Assembly (NCBI RefSeq): GCF_020639365.1
Contig: NZ_JAINUL010000001.1
Location: 6,282,687 to 6,346,686 of the forward strand
Direction of reading: 5' to 3'
DNA: 64,000 bases
Source: Streptomyces flavotricini
GTDB lineage: Bacteria; Actinomycetota; Actinomycetes; Streptomycetales; Streptomycetaceae
Both the position numbers and the translations under genes were made by a program. Under the pieces are notes generated by a model. The model had not been told where the DNA came from. It saw only the letters and a list, made by a program, of their open reading frames with translations, and made no database searches. Position 1 is the stretch's first letter. Each line of letters starts with the position of its first letter. This document shows, piece by piece, positions 43,526-51,710 of the stretch.

Positions 43526-43540
43526 CCCAGTGTACGGGGC

Positions 43541-43831
43541 GGGGGCGCGCTCGGCAGACCGGTTTACGGGGGGTCGGGTCGGGGGTCGCGGCGGGGCTCG
43601 GGACCGGGTTCGCGGCCGGGGCCGGGCGGGTGGCGGCGTGACCCGAATGGGCCGGTGCGCCGGTCCGGGCTCCGGTGGGACGGGAGTGGCGGATTACCGG
43701 GCTCCCTGCTGGGCACAACGGATGCAGGTTGGCATCGATGGACGCGTGCCCCGTTGCCGCGAGGCCGGAGTCGATTTATCGTTCCGGCACGATTCGCGAG
43801 CAAGATCACAGTATGTGAAGGGGCCGCGGCC
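43541..43831 (+). other. 291-nt gap between ileS promoter and the DksA-type gene
   Basis: GC-rich, no gene seen. The part nearest 43832 is AT-richer (around gatttatcg, 43773-43781) and probably carries the promoter of the DksA-type gene; no box is convincing. Confidence 0.4.
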
Positions 43832-44731
43832 ATGGTGGCGAAGAAGACCGCCGGGAGAACTGCCGAGAAGGCTGTCGGAAAGGCCGTCGGGAAGGCCGCG
43901 GCGGCCGAGGGTGCGGCTCCGGCCCGGAAGAAGACGACCGCCGCCGGGAAGACGACGGTCGCGAACTCCACGACCCGGGCGCCGGCGAAGTCGGCGACGA
44001 AGGCCGTGGCCAAGGCCGTGGCCAAGGCTGTGGCGAAGGCGGCGGAGAAACCGGCGGCCAAGGCGGCCGACAAGGCGCCCGTCGAGAAGGCGAATGCCAA
44101 GAAGGTGCCCGCCAAGAAGGCGGGTGCCAAGAAGGCGACCGGCGTCGGGAAGACGACCGCGAGGAAGGCCACGGCCAAGGCGGCCGCGGCCGAGGGGGCG
44201 GCGCAGGCCGCGCAACAGACGGGAGCCCGGAAAGTGGTTGCCAAGAAGAGCACCGGCACGGCCAGGAAGACGGCTGCGGCCGCCACGAGCGGACTGCCGA
44301 AGGTCAGGGTCACGGCAGCAACGGCCCTGGCGCCGGGCGAGCTGGCCGTACGGCCCGGCGAGGACCCCTGGACCCCGGCGGAGGTGGCCGAGGCCCGTGC
44401 CGAGCTCCAGAGCGAGGTGCTGCGCCTGCGCGACGAGCTCCAGGCCTCCGACGCGGCCATCTCGGGCCTGATGCGGGACTCCGGCGACGGAGCGGGCGAC
44501 GACCAGGCCGACACGGGCACCAAGAACATCACCCGGGAGTCCGAGCTGGCCCTGGCCGCGAACGCCCGCGAGATGCTCGAACAGACCGAGCGGGCCGTGG
44601 AGCGGCTGGACGCGGGCACGTACGGGCTCTGCGAGAACTGCGGCCAGCCCATCGGGAAGGCCAGGATGCAGGCCTTCCCGCGGGCGACGCTGTGCGTGGA
44701 CTGCAAGCAGAAGCAGGAGCGCAGGCACTGA
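43832..44731 (+). CDS. DksA/TraR zinc-finger protein with Lys/Ala-rich histone-like N-terminus
   Basis: A 299-residue two-part protein. Residues 1-155 are Lys/Ala/Thr-rich with AKK, AKA and VAKK repeats (KAVAKAVAKAVAKAAEKPAAK, KKVPAKKAGAKKATG), like the tail of histone H1 or mycobacterial HupB. The C-terminal part has a coiled coil (EVAEARAELQSEVLRLRDELQ) and the DksA/TraR C4 zinc finger CENCGQPIGKARMQAFPRATLC and CK. DksA proteins bind RNA polymerase; the basic tail suggests added DNA binding. ATG 43832 is preceded by a GAAGGGG purine run. Sits next to ileS and lspA. Confidence 0.9.
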   Translation: MVAKKTAGRTAEKAVGKAVGKAAAAEGAAPARKKTTAAGKTTVANSTTRAPAKSATKAVAKAVAKAVAKAAEKPAAKAADKAPVEKANAKKVPAKKAGAKKATGVGKTTARKATAKAAAAEGAAQAAQQTGARKVVAKKSTGTARKTAAAATSGLPKVRVTAATALAPGELAVRPGEDPWTPAEVAEARAELQSEVLRLRDELQASDAAISGLMRDSGDGAGDDQADTGTKNITRESELALAANAREMLEQTERAVERLDAGTYGLCENCGQPIGKARMQAFPRATLCVDCKQKQERRH

Positions 44732-44862
44732 GGGGCCACGGGCCGGGCTGCCGCCGCGGGCGGACCCTGACGTACTCTCGTGTCTCGTCGGGGTCCAGGG
44801 GCCCGGCGGGGCCGTAGGGCCGCGTCGTCGGCGACCTGGTTCGAGCTAGTCGAGGGACTCAC

Positions 44863-45423
44863 GTGGCAGAGGCGGAGAGCATCATCGGTACGCCGGAGGT
44901 CGGGGACGACGCCCAGCCGGAGTCCGCCGCGCCCAAGGGGCGTCGGCGGATCGTCGCGCTGCTCGTCGTCGCGCTGCTCGCCTACCTGCTCGACTTCGGC
45001 AGCAAGATGCTGGTCGTCGCGAAGCTGGAGCACGAGCCGCCGATCCGGATCATCGGCGATCTGCTGAAGTTCGAGGCGATCCGCAACCCGGGCGCCGCGT
45101 TCGGCTTCGGCGAGGCCTTCACCATCATCTTCACGTGCATCGCGGCCACCGTGATCATCGTGATCGTGCGGCTGGCCCGCAAGCTCTACAGCCTGCCGTG
45201 GGCGATCGCCCTGGGCCTGCTGCTGGGCGGCGCGCTGGGCAACCTCACCGACCGGATCTTCCGTTCGCCCGGGGTGTTCCGGGGGGCCGTGGTCGACTTC
45301 ATCGCACCCGCCCACTTCGCCGTCTTCAACCTCGCGGACTCGGCGATCGTGTGCGGCGGCATCCTGATCGTGCTGCTGTCCTTCAGGGGTCTGGACCCGG
45401 ACGGCACCGTCCACAAGGACTGA
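44863..45423 (+). CDS. lspA: Lipoprotein signal peptidase LspA (signal peptidase II)
   Basis: A 186-residue membrane protease cleaving prolipoprotein signal peptides. Four membrane helices; the catalytic aspartates are in LGGALGNLTDRIFRSPGVFRGAVVDFIAPAHFAVFNLADSAI, and the conserved NPGAAFGFGEAF precedes them. The N-terminal 28 residues are a charged lead. GTG start at 44863 after GAGGGA. Followed closely by the rluD-type gene, which has its own -10-like box. Confidence 0.96.
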   Translation: MAEAESIIGTPEVGDDAQPESAAPKGRRRIVALLVVALLAYLLDFGSKMLVVAKLEHEPPIRIIGDLLKFEAIRNPGAAFGFGEAFTIIFTCIAATVIIVIVRLARKLYSLPWAIALGLLLGGALGNLTDRIFRSPGVFRGAVVDFIAPAHFAVFNLADSAIVCGGILIVLLSFRGLDPDGTVHKD

Positions 45424-45464
45424 TCGCGGGACGGGTGCACCGTCGAGTCCTGCATACTCGACAG

Positions 45465-46406
45465 GTGAGTACGATTCCCGAGATCCGCACCCTGCCCGTT
45501 CCCGATGGCCTCGAAGGCGAGCGCGTGGACGCCGCCATCGCCCGCATGTTCGGTTTTTCCCGGACGAAGGCGGCCGAGCTCGCCGCCGCGGGGAAGGTGT
45601 CGGTCGACGGCAGCGTCGTCGGGAAGTCCGAGCGCGTGCACGGCGGCGCCTGGCTCGAAGTCGAGATGCCCGCGCCGCCGCGGCCGGTCGAGCTCGTCGC
45701 CGAGCCGGTCCCGGGCATGGAGATCGTCCATGACGACGACGACATCGTCGTCATCATGAAGCCGGTGGGCGTCGCCGCCCACCCGAGCCCCGGCTGGACC
45801 GGCACCACCGTCATCGGCGGCCTCGCCGCCGCCGGGTACCGCATCTCCACCTCCGGCGCGTCCGAGCGCCAGGGCGTCGTGCACCGACTCGACGTCGGCA
45901 CCTCCGGCCTGATGGCCGTCGCCAAGTCGGAGCGCGCGTACACCTCGCTGAAGAACCAGTTCCGCGAGCGGGTCGTGGACAAGCGCTACCACGCGCTCGT
46001 CCAGGGCCACCCCGACCCGATGAGCGGCACGATCGACGCGCCGATCGGGCGCCACCCCAGCGCGGACTACAAGTGGGCCGTGACCCAGGAGGGCAAGCCC
46101 TCCGTCACCCACTACGACCTGATCGAGGCCTTCCGCGCGGCCTCACTGCTCGACATCAAGCTGGAGACGGGGCGCACGCACCAGATCCGCGTGCACATGT
46201 CCGCGCACCGCCACCCCTGCGTCGGCGACCTCACGTACGGCGCCGACCCGACGGTGGCCAAGCGGCTGGGCCTGACCCGGCAGTGGCTGCACGCGGTGCG
46301 GCTCGGGTTCGAGCACCCGGCGGACGGCCAGTGGGTGGAGTTCGAGAGCACCTACCCGGCGGACCTGCAGCACGCGCTGGACGTGATCCGGGCCGAGAGC
46401 GAGTGA
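45465..46406 (+). CDS. 23S rRNA pseudouridine synthase, RluD family
   Basis: A 313-residue protein: N-terminal S4 domain (ERVDAAIARMFGFSRTKAAELAAAGKVSVDG) and catalytic domain with the active Asp in HRLDVGTSGLMAVAKSERAY, plus VVIMKPVGVAAHPSPGW and the LETGRTHQIRVHMSAHRHPCVGD motif. It isomerises uridines in 23S rRNA. GTG 45465 has a CATACT box (45453-45458) ending 6 nt before it, so the message may be leaderless. The GTGA overlap (46403-46406) couples the GNAT gene. Confidence 0.93.
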   Translation: MSTIPEIRTLPVPDGLEGERVDAAIARMFGFSRTKAAELAAAGKVSVDGSVVGKSERVHGGAWLEVEMPAPPRPVELVAEPVPGMEIVHDDDDIVVIMKPVGVAAHPSPGWTGTTVIGGLAAAGYRISTSGASERQGVVHRLDVGTSGLMAVAKSERAYTSLKNQFRERVVDKRYHALVQGHPDPMSGTIDAPIGRHPSADYKWAVTQEGKPSVTHYDLIEAFRAASLLDIKLETGRTHQIRVHMSAHRHPCVGDLTYGADPTVAKRLGLTRQWLHAVRLGFEHPADGQWVEFESTYPADLQHALDVIRAESE

Positions 46407-46870
46407 CCGCTTTCACGGTCCGGGTGGCCGGGACGGAGACTGACCTGGCGGCGTGCTTCGCGGTGCGGACCGAGGTGTTCGTGGTCGAGCAGTCCGTACC
46501 GGAGTCGATCGAGTACGACGCGTACGACGCGGTCGCGGTGCACCTGCTGGCCGTGGGGTCCGACGGGGAGCCGCTGGGCACCGGCCGGCTGCTGCACGGA
46601 CCGGCGGCGCAGGCCAAGACGGGCGGCGACCCGGCGGTCGGCTCGCTGGGGCGGCTCGCCGTACGCAAGGCCGCGCGCGGGCTGGGCGTCGGGGTGGCAC
46701 TGGTCCGGGCGATCGAGGCGGAGGCGGCCCGGCTGGGCCTGACCGCCGTGGACCTGGGCGCGCAGACGCACGCGCTGGGCTTCTACGAGGGTCTCGGGTA
46801 CGAGGCCTACGGCCCGGAGTTCGAGGACGCGGGCATCCCGCACCGGGCGATGCGGCGCGCACTGCCGTAG
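46403..46870 (+). CDS. GNAT-family N-acetyltransferase
   Basis: A 155-residue acetyltransferase of the ElaA-like group: FAVRTEVFVVEQSVPESIEYDAYD at the start, acetyl-CoA-binding GSLGRLAVRKAARGLGVGVALVRAIE, and ALGFYEGLGYEAYGPEFEDAGIPHRAM at the end. Substrate unknown. Translationally coupled to the pseudouridine synthase gene by GTGA. Confidence 0.88.
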   Translation: MTAFTVRVAGTETDLAACFAVRTEVFVVEQSVPESIEYDAYDAVAVHLLAVGSDGEPLGTGRLLHGPAAQAKTGGDPAVGSLGRLAVRKAARGLGVGVALVRAIEAEAARLGLTAVDLGAQTHALGFYEGLGYEAYGPEFEDAGIPHRAMRRALP

Positions 46871-47090
46871 CCCCGGCCGCGAAGCCCTGCGCCGGGCAGG
46901 AGTCGGGTGCGCCGAGGGGCGCGGAGGCAGGGCCCCGGCCGCGCGGCACCGGCCCGCCCGCATCGTGCCCCGCCCGCGGTCGGCGTGCGGGGCAGCGTCC
47001 CGGCGCGGGCTCGCCCGGCTGGTGTGCCGACACGCGGAAGCGGCCTTCCGACCGCAGGGCCCAGCGGCAGCGGCCTGGCAGGGTGGGGGA

Positions 47091-48683
47091 GTGGATCAGC
47101 TTGCTCTGCTGTTCGTGCTGCTGCTCGGGGCCGTGGTCAGCGTCCCGCTCGGGGACCGGCTCGGGCTGCCCGCGCCCGTCCTGATGACCGTCGGCGGGGT
47201 CGCGCTCGCGCTGGTCCCGGCCGTGCCGAACGTCGACGTCCCACCCGAGTACATCCTGCCGCTCGTCCTGCCCCCGCTGCTCTACGCCTCGGCGCAGCGC
47301 ACCTCCTGGCGGCAGTTCGCCGCCAACGTCCGGCCCATCCTGCTGCTCGCCGTGGCCCTCGTGTTCGTCACGACCGCCGCGGTCGCCGCCGTCGCGAACG
47401 CCGTCGTCCCCGGCCTGCCGCTCGCCGCCGCGGTCGCGCTCGGCGCGCTCGTGGCCCCGCCCGATCCCGTCGCCGCGACCGCCGTCGCCGGCGCCCTCGG
47501 GCTGCCGCGCCGCATGGTGTCGATCCTGGAGGGCGAGGGCCTGTTCAACGACGTCACCGCGATCGTGCTCTACCACGTGGCCATCTCCGCCGCCGTCAGC
47601 GGCAGCTTCTCCTGGCCGGACGCGCTGGGGGAGTTCGTGCTCTCCGCCGTGGTCGCCGTCGCCGTCGGGCTGGGACTGGGCTGGGCCGCCAACGCGCTCA
47701 TGGGGCGGCTCGGCGATGCCACGCTCCAGATCGGGCTGACGCTGCTGGTGCCGTTCGTGTCGTACGTGGTGGCCGAGGAGCTCCAGGGGTCGGGGGTGCT
47801 GGCCGTGCTCACGACGGCCCTGTTCCTCGCGGAGTACGCCTCCGACGCGGACGACGTGCTCGGGCGGCTCGCCGGGCACACGTTCTGGGAGGTCGTGGAC
47901 ATGCTGGTCACGGGCGTGGCGTTCGGGCTGATCGGGCTGGAGCTGCACAACGTGTTCGGCGTCGCTGCCGGCCGCGAGTGGGAGATGGCGGGGTGGGCGG
48001 CCGCCGTGACCGCGGTCGTCGTCGGCGTACGGCTGCTGTGGCTGCTGCCGGCCGGCTGGCTGGCCAAGCGGCTGCACAAGCGGCGCGACTACGACGAGGA
48101 GATCCCGCTGAGCTGGCGGGAGAGCGTGGTGATGTGGTGGGCCGGGATGCGCGGGGTGGCCTCGGTGGCACTGGCGCTGGCCATTCCGCTGACGGTGGAC
48201 GGCGGGGCGCCGTTTCCCGGGCGGGACCAGATCATCTTCATCGCGTTCGCCGTGATCATGGTGACGCTGGTCTGCCAGGGGCTGACGCTGCCCTGGCTGG
48301 TGCGGCTGCTGGGCGTGGAGGCCGACGAGGACGCCGAGCGGGAGACCGAGCGGAAGCTGGCGATCCGCGCGGCGAAGGCGGCGAAGCGGCGGCTGAAGGA
48401 GATCGAGGAGGTGGAGGACCTGCCGGAGGACCTGGTGGAGGTGCTGTACCGGCGGGCGTACGACGTGGGGGCGAGGATCAGCCCCGACATGGTGGACGAG
48501 GAGCGGCGGGAAGCGTACGCGAAGCGGGTGGAGCGGATCCGGGACGTCCAGCGGATCCAGCGGGAGATGATGTCGGCGGCGCGGCACGAGGTGCTGGCCG
48601 CGCGCAGTGAGCCGGGCGCGGACCCGGAGATCGTGGACCGGGTCCTGCGCCACCTGGACGTCCGCAGCCTCCGCAGCAGTTAG
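47091..48683 (+). CDS. Cation/proton antiporter, CPA1 (NhaP/Na+-H+ exchanger) family
   Basis: A 530-residue protein. About 12 membrane helices (residues 1-405) contain the CPA1 ion-site motifs APPDPVAATAVAGALGLPRR, LEGEGLFNDVTAIVLYH (Asn-Asp) and WWAGMRGVASVALALAIPL. They are followed by a roughly 120-residue charged helical cytoplasmic tail that may regulate activity. GTG 47091 follows GGTGGGGG. The 220-nt gap before it (46871-47090) is GC-rich with nothing recognisable. Confidence 0.9.
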   Translation: MDQLALLFVLLLGAVVSVPLGDRLGLPAPVLMTVGGVALALVPAVPNVDVPPEYILPLVLPPLLYASAQRTSWRQFAANVRPILLLAVALVFVTTAAVAAVANAVVPGLPLAAAVALGALVAPPDPVAATAVAGALGLPRRMVSILEGEGLFNDVTAIVLYHVAISAAVSGSFSWPDALGEFVLSAVVAVAVGLGLGWAANALMGRLGDATLQIGLTLLVPFVSYVVAEELQGSGVLAVLTTALFLAEYASDADDVLGRLAGHTFWEVVDMLVTGVAFGLIGLELHNVFGVAAGREWEMAGWAAAVTAVVVGVRLLWLLPAGWLAKRLHKRRDYDEEIPLSWRESVVMWWAGMRGVASVALALAIPLTVDGGAPFPGRDQIIFIAFAVIMVTLVCQGLTLPWLVRLLGVEADEDAERETERKLAIRAAKAAKRRLKEIEEVEDLPEDLVEVLYRRAYDVGARISPDMVDEERREAYAKRVERIRDVQRIQREMMSAARHEVLAARSEPGADPEIVDRVLRHLDVRSLRSS

Positions 48684-48686
48684 CGG

Positions 48687-48724
48687 GGGTGCGGCTCCGC
48701 CCGGGGGCGGGCGGAGCCGCACCC
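48687..48724. terminator. Bidirectional terminator between antiporter and sugar module
   Basis: gggtgcggctccgccc (48687-48702) pairs perfectly with its complement at 48709-48724 around a 6-nt loop, between convergent genes. Confidence 0.9.
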
Positions 48725-48726
48725 GG

Positions 48727-49743
48727 TCAGACCTGGTAGCGGGACGGGGCGAAGAGGTCGGGGTTCGAGGCGATCCAGTCCGAGGTGAGGGACAGGCCCC
48801 GCGTCAGGGAGACCCGCGGCGTCCAGCCCGCCCAGTCCCGGGCGCGGGAGTTGTCCGACAGCAGGCGGTGGACCTCGCTTCCCGTCGGGCGGAGCCGGGA
48901 CGCGTCCACCACGACCTGCGCGTCGCGGCCCGACGCCGCGATCAGCGCCCGCGCCAGGTCGCCGATCGAGATCTCCTCGCCCGTACCGAGGTTGACCACC
49001 TCGCCCAGCGCCCGGTCGCACTCCGCCACCGCGAGGAAGCCCTCGGCCGTGTCCGTCACGTACGTGAAGTCCCGGGTCGGGGACAGGGAGCCGAGCCGGA
49101 TCTCCCGCGCCCCCGCGTGCAGCTGCGCCAGGATCGTCGGGATCACGGCCCGCGCCGACTGGCGGGGGCCGTACGTGTTGAACGGCCGGACCACCGTCAC
49201 CGGCAGCTCGAACGCGTGGTGGAACGACAGCGCCATCATGTCCGCGCCGATCTTGGACGCCGAGTACGGGGACTGCGGCTGGAGCGGGTGCGATTCCGCT
49301 ATCGGGGCCGTCAGCGCCGTGCCGTAGACCTCGCTCGTGGACGTGTGCACCAGCCGCCGCACCCCGTGCCGCCGGCAGGCCTCCGCCATGTTCTCCGTAC
49401 CCGTCACATTGGTCTGCACGTACGCGCCCGGCGAGGCGTAGCTGTACGGGATCCCGATCAGCGCCGCCAGGTGGAAGACGGTGTCGCAGCCCTCCACCGC
49501 GTCGCTGACCCGGCCCGCGTCGCGGATGTCGCCCGCCCACATCTCGACCGGGCCGTCGGGGTCGGCGAGGTGGTGCGCCAGGTGGCCCTTCTCCGCGTAC
49601 GGCTTGTAGTGGACGAAGGCGCGGACCCGGGCGCCCCGCGCCACCAGCAGGTCGACCAGGGTGGAGCCGATGAACCCCTCGGCTCCGGTGACCAGGACCG
49701 TACGGCCCGTCCAGGGGTTCACGGTGTTCGTGTGGGTGTTCAT
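48727..49743 (-). CDS. LegB-type NAD-dependent sugar-nucleotide 4,6-dehydratase
   Basis: A 338-residue extended-SDR enzyme. NAD site VLVTGAEGFIGSTLVDLLVARG, catalytic Ser/Tyr-Lys in HTSTSEVYG and SPYSASKIGADMMALSF, then RPFNTYGPRQSARAVIPTIL, LGSLSPTRDFTYVTDTAEGFL and VNLGTGEEISIGDLA. These segments closely resemble LegB, the UDP-GlcNAc 4,6-dehydratase of legionaminic-acid-type pathways. No LegC/LegG/LegI/LegF partners are nearby, so the end product is unknown. ATG 49743 overlaps the stop of the MurG paralogue (ATGA). It makes or remodels the sugar nucleotide; the adjacent transferase may use it. Confidence 0.85.
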   Translation of the reverse strand: MNTHTNTVNPWTGRTVLVTGAEGFIGSTLVDLLVARGARVRAFVHYKPYAEKGHLAHHLADPDGPVEMWAGDIRDAGRVSDAVEGCDTVFHLAALIGIPYSYASPGAYVQTNVTGTENMAEACRRHGVRRLVHTSTSEVYGTALTAPIAESHPLQPQSPYSASKIGADMMALSFHHAFELPVTVVRPFNTYGPRQSARAVIPTILAQLHAGAREIRLGSLSPTRDFTYVTDTAEGFLAVAECDRALGEVVNLGTGEEISIGDLARALIAASGRDAQVVVDASRLRPTGSEVHRLLSDNSRARDWAGWTPRVSLTRGLSLTSDWIASNPDLFAPSRYQV

Positions 49744-50924
49744 ATCCGCTCCAGGGTGGGAAGGGGGACGCCGGCCACGCGGAGGACCTCCGCCGCCAGC
49801 AGTTCGGCGGCCCGAGCGTGCGGGCCGGGGTCGGCGGCGCCGGCCATCGCGGCCAGCCGGGCCGGATCGGCCAGCAGCGGACCGAGCAGCACCGCAAGCC
49901 GGTCGGCGGTGGTCGCGGCATCCGGCAGCAGCAGGCCCGCGCCCGCGTCGACGAGGACCCGGGCGTTGTGGGTCTGGTGGTCGCCGGGGGCGTGGGGGTA
50001 CGGGACGAGCAGGGCCGGGACCCCGGTCGCCGCCAGCTCCGCCACCGTCGCGGAGCCGGCCCGGCACACCACCAGGTCGGCGGCCGCGTACACGAGGTCC
50101 ATCCGGTCCAGGTACGGCACGGCCCGGGCGACGCGCTGCCCGCCGCGGGCGGCGAGATCGGCGGCGGTGTCCGGCAGCGCCTTCGGACCCGTCTTGATCA
50201 GCATCTGTACGTCGTCCCGCCCCTGCCAGAGCCCGGCCAGCCCGACGGCGGCCGCGGTGAGCCGGGCGGCGCCCAGGCTGCCGCCGTTGAAGACGATCAG
50301 GCGGCGTCCGTCGGGGACGTGCAGGGCCCGCCGGGCCTCGGCGCGCAGGACCGCCCGCTCCGGCCGGGTCAGGCCGGCCAGCCGGGCGAGGGCGGCGGAG
50401 ATCGGCATTCCGGTGGTCAGCGCGTGCGCCCCGCCCGCCAGATGGGCCCGGCTGCGGTCGAAGGCCACCGCGATGTGCGGGGTGAGCCGGGCCGCGAACT
50501 GGTTGGCGCGGCCCGGCACCGCGTTGGACTCGTGGATGACGGCCGGCAGTCCCGCCATCCGCGCCCCCAGCACGGCCGGCGCGCTCGGGTAGCCGCCCAT
50601 GCCCACGACGGCGTGCGCGCCCTGGGCCCGGATCACTGAGCGGGCCTGTCCCGCCGAGCGCAGGAGCGCCGCCGGGAGCAGATAGCGCTTCGCTCCGAGC
50701 GAGGGGTCGAAGGGGATCATGTCGACGGTGTGCAGGCGGTACCCGGCGCCCGGAATCAGCTCGGTCTCCAGGCCCCGCTCGGTCCCGATGAACGAGACCA
50801 CGGCATCCGGGACGGCCGCGCGCAGGGCCTCGGCGAGGGCGAGCCCGGGGTAGATGTGGCCTCCGGTGCCGCCCGCGCCGATCACCACGGACAGGGGCCG
50901 GAGGGAGGTGCGTCGTGTGGTCAT
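49740..50924 (-). CDS. Second MurG-type UDP-GlcNAc glycosyltransferase (GT28)
   Basis: A 394-residue GT28 enzyme resembling MurG along its whole length: VVIGAGGTGGHIYPGLALAEAL, FIGTERGLETELIPGAGYRLHTVDMIPF, VVGMGGYPSAPAVLGARMAGLPAVIHESN, FNGGSLGAARL, IKTGPKALP, and the C-terminal YLDRMDLVYAAADLVVCRAGSATVAELAATGVPALLVPYPHA, then GDHQTHNARVL. It is a paralogue of the dcw MurG (32465-33559), which carries the same blocks. First gene of a two-gene operon with the LegB-type dehydratase, divergent from a two-component system. It may glycosylate a lipid-linked sugar or supply a modified lipid II; which is unknown. Confidence 0.88.
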   Translation of the reverse strand: MTTRRTSLRPLSVVIGAGGTGGHIYPGLALAEALRAAVPDAVVSFIGTERGLETELIPGAGYRLHTVDMIPFDPSLGAKRYLLPAALLRSAGQARSVIRAQGAHAVVGMGGYPSAPAVLGARMAGLPAVIHESNAVPGRANQFAARLTPHIAVAFDRSRAHLAGGAHALTTGMPISAALARLAGLTRPERAVLRAEARRALHVPDGRRLIVFNGGSLGAARLTAAAVGLAGLWQGRDDVQMLIKTGPKALPDTAADLAARGGQRVARAVPYLDRMDLVYAAADLVVCRAGSATVAELAATGVPALLVPYPHAPGDHQTHNARVLVDAGAGLLLPDAATTADRLAVLLGPLLADPARLAAMAGAADPGPHARAAELLAAEVLRVAGVPLPTLERI

Positions 50925-50949
50925 GGACGCAGACTTCCGGTGCGCCCTA

Positions 50950-50977
50950 AGAACGTTCTAAGAGGTTCTCTCAGAAC
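50950..50977. promoter_or_regulatory. Clustered half-sites between MurG paralogue and two-component system
   Basis: AGAACGTTCT (50950-50959) is a perfect palindrome. GTTCT recurs at 50965-50969, exactly 10 bp after the first GTTCT (50955-50959), and forms GTTCT-N3-AGAAC with 50973-50977. This is a plausible OmpR-family response-regulator site serving both divergent operons; the whole intergenic gap is only 72 nt. Confidence 0.6.
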
Positions 50978-50996
50978 TCTTTGGCAGGCTTTGCCC

Positions 50997-51710
50997 ATGA
51001 GCAGCACGAGCGGTACGGGTGGCACGGGCGCGCAGCGGATCCTGGTCGTGGACGACGAGCCCGAGGTGCGGGCCGCCGTCCAGGACGGGCTGGCCGTCGA
51101 GGGGTACGAGGTGCGGGGAGCCGGCGACGGGCTGGCCGCGCTGTCCGAGGTGGCCGGCTGGCAGCCGGACGCGGTGGTGCTCGACGTGATGATGCCCGTA
51201 CTGGACGGGCTCGGGGTCTGCCGGCAGCTGCGCGCGCTGGGCGACCGTACGCCCGTACTCGTCCTGACCGCGCTGGACTCGGTGAGCGAGCGGGTCGACG
51301 GTCTGGAGGCGGGCGCCGACGACTACCTCGTCAAGCCGTTCGCGCTGGACGAGCTGGTGGCCCGGGTCCGGGCCCTGCTGCGGCGGGCCGCGCCCGATCC
51401 GGCCGGCGCGGAGGTGCTCGCCTTCGCGGACCTCGTACTGGACCCCGGGACGCGCACCGGAAGGCGCGGCGGGCGGCCGCTGGAGTTCAGCCGGACCGAG
51501 GCGGCGCTGCTGGAGCTGCTGCTGCGCCACCCCGGACAGGTGCTGCCGCGGGAGCTGATCCTGGAGCTGGTGTGGGGGCGGGACTTCGGACCGGACTCCA
51601 ATTCCCTCGCCGTGTACGTCGGCTACCTGCGGCGGAAGCTGGAGGCGGGCGGCGAGCCGCGGTTGGTGCACACCGTCCACGGGGTCGGATACCGGCTGGG
51701 CCCGGCGTGA
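50997..51710 (+). CDS. OmpR-family response regulator
   Basis: A 237-residue two-domain regulator. Receiver: ILVVDDEPEVRAAV (acidic pocket), phospho-Asp in VVLDVMMPVLDGLGV, conserved Thr in VLVLTALDS, Lys in ADDYLVKPFALDELVARV. The C-terminal winged helix (LEFSRTEAALLELLLRHPGQVLPRELILELVWG then SLAVYVGYLRRKLE) is of the OmpR/PhoB type. It starts at ATG 50997 after an 18-residue-free leader with half-site repeats. The stop overlaps the histidine kinase start (GTGA). Probably controls its own operon and the divergent murG-like operon. Confidence 0.94.
   Translation: MSSTSGTGGTGAQRILVVDDEPEVRAAVQDGLAVEGYEVRGAGDGLAALSEVAGWQPDAVVLDVMMPVLDGLGVCRQLRALGDRTPVLVLTALDSVSERVDGLEAGADDYLVKPFALDELVARVRALLRRAAPDPAGAEVLAFADLVLDPGTRTGRRGGRPLEFSRTEAALLELLLRHPGQVLPRELILELVWGRDFGPDSNSLAVYVGYLRRKLEAGGEPRLVHTVHGVGYRLGPA

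Noticed and set aside
43261..43530. Plus-strand open frame over the ileS leader as a small gene
   Set aside because: The conserved T-box, specifier and Shine-Dalgarno-masking segments explain the sequence on the minus strand.
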